In this document: piece by piece, positions 21,294 through 25,509 of the stretch
Numbering within the stretch: position 1 is the stretch's first letter
Layout of the letters: every line of letters starts with the position of its first letter
DNA from: Bacteroidota bacterium
GTDB lineage: Bacteria; Bacteroidota; Bacteroidia; Bacteroidales; PXBB01
Length of the DNA: 25,509 nt
Assembly: GCA_022708385.1 (NCBI GenBank)
Contig: JAKIYU010000004.1
Location: 1 to 25,509 of the forward strand
Reading direction: 5' to 3'
The notes under the pieces: generated by a model
Database searches by the model: none
The model's input: only the letters and a program-made list of their open reading frames with translations
What the model was told of the DNA's origin: nothing
Made by a program: the position numbers and the translations under genes

Positions 21294-22751
21294 ATGAAAA
21301 ACATTGATTTAACCCTTAAAAATCTGGCCGATTTATTTCCCGCAGATTTTACTCAGGAACAACTGGCAAAAGCCAAGACCATATTTCTGAAACGTCTGGC
21401 CTATAATGCACACAAACACTACAATGGAAAAATGCAAACTGTTCCCAAGGCACCTGTACTTGGGTTTAACTGGTTCAACGTGTGGTACACACCGGGGGTG
21501 TCGAAAGTATCTACAGAGATTCGCGAAAACAATGACATTTCTTACGATCTTACCAACAGGAGCAATCTTGTGGCTGTGGTAAGCGATTCGACCCGCGTTC
21601 TGGGCGATGGCGACTGTACCCCTCCGGGAGGTCTGGGCGTTATGGAAGGGAAGGCCTTCCTGATGAAATACCTGGGCGGTGTCGATGGCGTAGCCCTTTG
21701 TATCGACAGTCGCAATGCTCAAGGCAAAAACGATCCGGATAAAATGATTGATTTTGTAAAAATGTGTCAGCACAGCTTTGGCGCTGTGAATCTCGAAGAT
21801 ATTTCGCAGCCCAACTGTTACAAAGTGCTTGATGTGCTGCGCGAAGAATGCGACATTCCTGTTTGGCACGATGATGCCCAGGGCACAGCCAGCGTAACTT
21901 TAGCAGGACTCATCAATGCATTGAAACTGGTTAATAAAAAAATGGAAGAAGTTAAAATAGTTTTCTACGGTGCCGGCGCCGCAAATTCTTCTATTGCGCG
22001 CATTTGTTTTGCCGCCGGAGTGGACCCTAAAAAAGCTGTTATTTTCGACTCCAAGGGCGCCCTCAGCATTAAAAGAAATGATGTAAAAGAAGACAAACGT
22101 TTTTACCGCAAATGGGAATTGTGCCAGGTTTCTAATCCGCAATGTATAGAAAACATTGAAGAAGCCATGAAAGGCGCCGATGTGCTGATAGCTGTGTCGA
22201 AGCCAGGCCCCGAAGAAGTCAAACAAAGCTGGATAAAACTGATGGCCGAAAAACCCATTGTTTTTGCTTGTTCTAATCCCGTTCCCGAGATTTATCCCTA
22301 TGCCGCCAAAGAAGCCGGCGCTTATATTGTTGCCACAGGCAGAGGCGATTTTCCTAATCAGGTAAACAATTCTATGGGCTTTCCTGGTATTCTAAAAGGC
22401 GCTTTGCTGGTGCGTGCCCGAAAAATAACCGACGACATGGCTATTGCTGCAGCAAAATCACTTGCTAATTTTGCCGAAAAAAGAGGTATCAATCCCGATA
22501 ATATCACAGCCACAATGGATGAGGCCGGTGTCTTTGCTTATGAAGCAGCCGATGTAGCCATGCAGGCACAAGCCGATGGTGTAGCCCGCATAAATATGAC
22601 CTGGCAGGAAGCATACGATAAAGCTGAAGCAGATATACAACATGCCCGCAATATGATTCATGCTCTTACCGAACAGGAATTTATCGGGAAACCTCCTGCA
22701 GAACTAATCGAGGAAGCCGTTGAATATACGGTTAAAGAAATACTAAAATAA
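21294..22751 (+). CDS. Malic enzyme (malate dehydrogenase, oxaloacetate-decarboxylating)
   Basis: 485 residues, short form without the phosphotransacetylase domain of MaeB. Converts malate to pyruvate and CO2 with NAD or NADP. N-terminal malic domain has WYTPGVSKV, SDSTRVLGDGD (95-107) and the metal-ligand region WHDDAQGTASV (191-201). The nucleotide-binding domain starts FYGAGAANSSIAR (225-236) and contains ACSNPVPEI and GRGDFPNQVNNSMGFPG. Cofactor preference is not decided here. Strong AT-rich upstream region; the palindrome at 21216 may regulate it. Stop is 37 bases from the convergent TetR gene. Confidence 0.95.
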   Translation: MKNIDLTLKNLADLFPADFTQEQLAKAKTIFLKRLAYNAHKHYNGKMQTVPKAPVLGFNWFNVWYTPGVSKVSTEIRENNDISYDLTNRSNLVAVVSDSTRVLGDGDCTPPGGLGVMEGKAFLMKYLGGVDGVALCIDSRNAQGKNDPDKMIDFVKMCQHSFGAVNLEDISQPNCYKVLDVLREECDIPVWHDDAQGTASVTLAGLINALKLVNKKMEEVKIVFYGAGAANSSIARICFAAGVDPKKAVIFDSKGALSIKRNDVKEDKRFYRKWELCQVSNPQCIENIEEAMKGADVLIAVSKPGPEEVKQSWIKLMAEKPIVFACSNPVPEIYPYAAKEAGAYIVATGRGDFPNQVNNSMGFPGILKGALLVRARKITDDMAIAAAKSLANFAEKRGINPDNITATMDEAGVFAYEAADVAMQAQADGVARINMTWQEAYDKAEADIQHARNMIHALTEQEFIGKPPAELIEEAVEYTVKEILK

Positions 22752-22788
22752 AATTTTTGCAGCAAGCTGTAAGTTTGGCTGTTTGATA

Positions 22789-23382
22789 CTATCCTTTTCG
22801 GACAATGCCATGAAGCAGCATGTTGAGCAAATGCATCAATGGTGTTTGGTAATCGGGCGCATCTTCTTTGCCAAAGAATGGAATTTCGAGGCTTTTAAGC
22901 ATAGTAACCATTATAAAAGCAGTTTCTGAAATATTCGGAATAATAAAGACCTGCTGTTCAACTCCCAGTTTTAATATGGTTGTAACAATTTCCAGTTCTG
23001 CTTTATCAAAATCACACCTGTTTTTATTTATAAACTGAAGGTGTTCGTATAACTCTGTTTTTAAAGCGCTGTAGAAACGGCCAATATTTTCGAGGAAACT
23101 CATCCGGGTAAATACATAAGCCTTCAGCTTTTCTACAGGCTCGCTTTCCCTGTCAATAGCAACTGTCAGTGCTTGTTCCAGTTTTTGGGCTTCTATACGG
23201 ATAACCTCCCGAAAAATCTCATCTTTATTTTTGAAGTAATAATAAATGACAGTTTTTCTTTTGTTGATGACAGAGGCAATATCATCAAGGGTGGTTTTGC
23301 GGTAGCCGTACTTTCCAAATGCTATGCTTGCTGCATGGATAATAGCTTCTCTTGCGCCGTTTTTTTTATTGTTTTCGTTCAT
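22789..23382 (-). CDS. TetR-family transcriptional regulator
   Basis: 197 residues from ATG at 23380-23382. The N-terminal helix-turn-helix is typical: AAFGKYGYRKTTLDDIASV-like (SIAFGKYGYRKTTLDDIASV) followed by KRKTVIYYYFKNKDEIFREV, residues about 14-58. The C-terminal ligand domain is helical and unique to each regulator (FSALKTELYEHLQFINK). In the present sequence the frame is open upstream, fusing it to the hydrolase. The start is placed here because the hydrolase's proper frame stops 7 bases upstream (TAA at 23390-23392). Probably controls its own operon. Confidence 0.88.
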   Translation of the reverse strand: MNENNKKNGAREAIIHAASIAFGKYGYRKTTLDDIASVINKRKTVIYYYFKNKDEIFREVIRIEAQKLEQALTVAIDRESEPVEKLKAYVFTRMSFLENIGRFYSALKTELYEHLQFINKNRCDFDKAELEIVTTILKLGVEQQVFIIPNISETAFIMVTMLKSLEIPFFGKEDAPDYQTPLMHLLNMLLHGIVRKG

Positions 23383-23389
23383 GATGTTT

Positions 23390-24545
23390 TTATCGCCGTA
23401 TAAAAGTATAAACTTTTTTGTTATTTGAATCATCATTGACAACGAGAAGATACTTTCCCTTTCTAAAATTATTGATGGGAATAACCAATTTGTCCTGCAG
23501 AGTAAGATTTTCAACAAGCTGACCGGCCATATATAAAAATACAAATTTAACAGCTTATTATTTTCGGCTTCAACGACAATATATTCTGAAGCAGGGTTGG
23601 GATATATGCTTAATTCAATATTGGCTTGACATAACGGCTCAATTTCTACAGTACTGTTGCAGGTTGTCAGAAATTCGCCCGTAGTGTTGGGCTGCATACC
23701 GGTTTGTGTAAGATTGTTCAGCGCTGTTGGGTCATTTTTAAACTGGCTCAGCATAAAGCTCAACAAGTAATGCCTTATTGTAGCCGTGGCATTAGTGCGC
23801 CCGATAGTACCCACAACCTGCGAAGAATGCTGGTAATCGCCGAATGCTGCGTGCCCCATGCCTGTAATCATTGCATAACTTTTACAAGAAGCAGACGTAA
23901 AAGCATCGTAGCCGGTTTTACAAGCTGATGGCGTACTCGAGTTGTCCTCGCTTCCTGCAAGCGAAAGCACTTTACCCGTATAACCCGACACATCGTGCGG
24001 CATCAATATATTATTACTGGGATATGATGCAAAATACACAATGCCCTGTATTTCAGTGGGTCTGTCGATAAGAAGGGCTGACGCATTGACGCCTCCGTTA
24101 GAATGTCCCCCTACTACAACATTGGTAGAATCGGCATAGGCGTTAAGCCAGTGCTGTGTGTCGGACATTTTGGTTTTAAGCCAGATGTGTACATTTTTAA
24201 ATGTTGTGCCGTTGGGCAACCCTGCGCTCGTTTCATCAATTACCAGCACCACAAAACCCCATGAGGTAAGATGTTTAAGAAACAAATCGTAGGTGTGTAC
24301 GTTAATGTCGCCACCCATAATTCCATTAGCGCCAGGCTGAAAAATAAACACGGGATATTTGCCTAATACAGGCGGAATAGATGGGCGGTACATAACCACT
24401 TTTTTAGAACTGACTGTAGCCGAATCCGACACAATGCCATAGAGGCCATCATTATAATATGGCGAAGAGGTCGATTGAATTTGTGCGAAAGTTAAATCCA
24501 GAACTAAAAAAAAATCGAAAATAAAAGAATAATAAGCTGTTTCAT
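23390..24545 (-). pseudogene. Secreted alpha/beta-hydrolase with T9SS sorting domain, two frameshifts
   Basis: From ATG 24545 the signal peptide reads MKQLIILLFSIFF and stops after nine T (A9 on plus, 24506-24514). With ten T it continues LVLDLTFAQIQ into the body. The body is an alpha/beta hydrolase: oxyanion region FQPGANGIMGG, nucleophile GHSNGG, acidic AGSEDNSS and GMGHAAF with the His, similar to chlorophyllase/cutinase-like lipases. YPNPASEYIVVEAEN begins a type A sorting domain, but its frame is lost near 23530-23540. The other frame gives MAGQLVENLTLQDKLVIP and FRKGKYLLVV to a stop at 23390. Catalytic residues are intact. Confidence 0.75.
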
Positions 24546-24603
24546 AATTTTAACATTTTAATTATTTGTAAAAATGTTCAAAAATAATAAAAAAAATTTT
24601 TTA

Positions 24604-24643
24604 TTGTAAAAAAAATCAAATTAAAACATTGTTTTTTTTACAA
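24604..24643. repeat. AT-rich inverted repeat between hydrolase and TPR genes
   Basis: TTGTAAAAAAAA (24604-24615) and TTTTTTTTACAA (24632-24643) are perfect 12-base inverted repeats with a 16-base loop. It may be a terminator for the TPR gene, which ends at 24670 on the minus strand, or an operator before the hydrolase. The region is so AT-rich that chance pairing is possible. Confidence 0.45.
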
Positions 24644-24669
24644 ATATTTACAAATAAGAAAAATCAATT

Positions 24670-25107
24670 TTAAAATTTCTTTAAACTATCCGGTTTAGTC
24701 GTACAATAGGTTTCGAAAAGCTTAATGGCATCGGGATAGCCCATGTCGCTGGCTGTTTTCCAATCGGCACAGGCGTTGTCGTTTTTTCCTAAAAGAGCAT
24801 ACACAATGCCACGGTTGTGATAGGCAATCTGGTAGCCTGGCTTAAAAGTTATGGCCGAAGTATAATCGGCAATAGCCCCTTCATAATCGTTGAGCTTACG
24901 TTTAACATAAGCGCGGTTAAAGTAGGCCATGGCATAAGTGGAGTCATCTTTTACAGCCAAATCGTATTGCACCAGAGCGCCGTTAAGGTCACCCAGATAC
25001 TCTTTGGCGTTGCCTGTCATAATATAGACATCTGCGTTTTGAGCAACAGAACCACTATAAAGAAAACAAATAAGGGCTAAAGTTGCTAAATATTTTACTG
25101 TTTGCAT
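24670..25107 (-). CDS. Secreted small TPR protein
   Basis: 145 residues from ATG at 25105-25107; an upstream in-frame start at 25155 would put 16 residues before a clear signal peptide (VKYLATLALICFLYSGSVAQ). The mature part holds three TPR units: AKEYLGDLNGALVQYDLAVK, AYFNRAYVKRKLNDYEGAIA and AYHNRGIVYALLGKNDNACA. Such periplasmic TPR proteins act as protein-binding scaffolds. A minus-strand TATTTTTG (25133-25140) is the likely -7 element. Partner unknown. Confidence 0.85.
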   Translation of the reverse strand: MQTVKYLATLALICFLYSGSVAQNADVYIMTGNAKEYLGDLNGALVQYDLAVKDDSTYAMAYFNRAYVKRKLNDYEGAIADYTSAITFKPGYQIAYHNRGIVYALLGKNDNACADWKTASDMGYPDAIKLFETYCTTKPDSLKKF

Positions 25108-25132
25108 GGTGCTTAAATTGAACACTAAATTA

Positions 25133-25140
25133 CAAAAATA
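25133..25140 (-). promoter_or_regulatory. -7 promoter element of the small TPR gene
   Basis: Minus-strand TATTTTTG fits TAnnTTTG, 25 bases before the ATG. A -33 TTG is not clear. Confidence 0.4.
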
Positions 25141-25172
25141 CGCAATATGGGGCATTTAAATTTATAAAATAA

Positions 25173-25210
25173 AAAAGCCCGCATCACGGTTTTGCGCGAT
25201 ACGGGCTTTT
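25173..25210 (-). terminator. Intrinsic terminator of hsp20
   Basis: Read on the minus strand, AAAAGCCCGTATCGCG pairs with the following CGTGATGCGGGCTTTT (two G-U pairs, short CAAAAC loop) and runs into T4. It lies 19 bases after the hsp20 stop codon. The AAAA arm also gives it a U-run in the other direction, but no plus-strand gene precedes it. Confidence 0.85.
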
Positions 25211-25228
25211 CATGCCTGCAATGCGTTC

Positions 25229-25509
25229 TTATTTGATTTCAATCTGCCTCATTGGTTTTTCTTTGGCCTCTTCTTTTTTGTGAATCTGTACCGACAGGAT
25301 GCCATTGTTATGCATAGCATTTATTTTTTCAGTGTCGGCGGTTTGCGGTAAAGCAAAGGAGCGTTTGAAAGAGCAGTAATTGAATTCCTTGCGCATGAAT
25401 TTTTCGTCTTTTTCTTCTTTATTGTTTTGTTTTTCGGAAGAAATAGTCAGCACATTGTTTTTGATTTCAATTTTGAAATCGTTTTTTTCAAGGCCAGGAG
25501 CCGCAAGGT
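25229..25509 (-). CDS. hsp20: Hsp20 small heat-shock protein (N-terminus outside window)
   Basis: C-terminal ~93 residues of an alpha-crystallin-type chaperone. Reading from the edge: LAAPGLEKNDFKIEIKNN, VLTISSEK, FNYCSFKRSFALPQTADTE, AMHNNGILSVQIHKKEE, ending with the IEI motif (MRQIEIK) that docks subunits in oligomers. A GTG near 25453 is internal, since the frame continues to the window edge with conserved sequence. ATP-independent holdase for unfolding proteins in the cytoplasm. Followed by a strong terminator. Confidence 0.93.
   Translation of the reverse strand, partial: LAAPGLEKNDFKIEIKNNVLTISSEKQNNKEEKDEKFMRKEFNYCSFKRSFALPQTADTEKINAMHNNGILSVQIHKKEEAKEKPMRQIEIK

Noticed and set aside
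22789..24432. True hydrolase-TetR fusion protein
   Set aside because: The alternative frame completes a sorting domain and stops seven bases before a good TetR ATG, so two genes with a frameshift explain it better.

Overview
The window comes from a member of the Bacteroidota. Evidence is the type IX secretion system (T9SS) machinery and cargo (a PorP/SprF-type protein, two proteins with type A C-terminal sorting domains, one with a type B domain, and a relic of another), a long Bacteroidota-style amidophosphoribosyltransferase, AT-rich start regions mostly without Shine-Dalgarno sequences, and several TAnnTTTG -7 promoter elements. Most genes are chromosomal housekeeping or cell-envelope genes. 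No phage, plasmid, CRISPR, transposase, rRNA or tRNA gene was seen.

Layout. 1-2.1 kb: tail of an unknown gene and uup (ABC-F ATPase). 2.3-4.6 kb: a Kunitz-domain lipoprotein followed closely by a PurF-type enzyme. 4.6-6.0 kb: a T9SS cargo protein and a small cupin. 6.1-9.8 kb: a TMTC-like membrane/TPR protein and a B12-binding radical SAM protein, separated by a pyrimidine-rich tract with a foldback element inserted in it. 10-11.4 kb: two tandem paralogous envelope proteins. 11.5-12.9 kb: repeats, a clear promoter, rpsF-rpsR-rplI and a structured terminator-like RNA. 12.9-15.4 kb: an RNA methyltransferase, a small membrane protein, an HMA-like secreted protein with a T9SS sorting-domain relic behind it, and a DEAD-box helicase lacking its first RecA domain. 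15.5-16.9 kb: a PorP/SprF gene and a tiny type B sorting-domain lipoprotein. 17.1-18.8 kb: an ECF sigma factor (frame split at an A10 run) overlapping a gene for an anti-sigma-like protein that also carries an outer-membrane beta-barrel. 19-20.4 kb: a divergent barrel-like protein and a Gln/Asn-rich secreted protein. 20.5-22.8 kb: a class III sirtuin and a malic enzyme, divergent. 22.8-24.5 kb: a TetR regulator and a secreted alpha/beta-hydrolase with a sorting domain, broken by two frameshifts. 24.7-25.5 kb: a small TPR protein and an Hsp20 gene running off the end.

The strongest candidate for an unusual system is the sigma/anti-sigma pair at 17.1-18.8 kb. Its anti-sigma partner seems able to span both membranes, like the dual membrane-spanning (Dma) anti-sigma factors described in Bacteroides thetaiotaomicron. 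Also notable are a Kunitz/BPTI protease-inhibitor lipoprotein in a bacterium, a lipoprotein that is almost nothing but a T9SS type B signal next to its probable SprF partner, and a decameric repeat placed directly upstream of two identical core promoters.

A recurring theme is broken or altered genes: two homopolymer frameshifts, one short-repeat frameshift, a secreted protein with no ATG before its signal peptide, and a helicase with an internal deletion. These may be phase variation, gene decay or draft-assembly errors; the sequence alone cannot decide.
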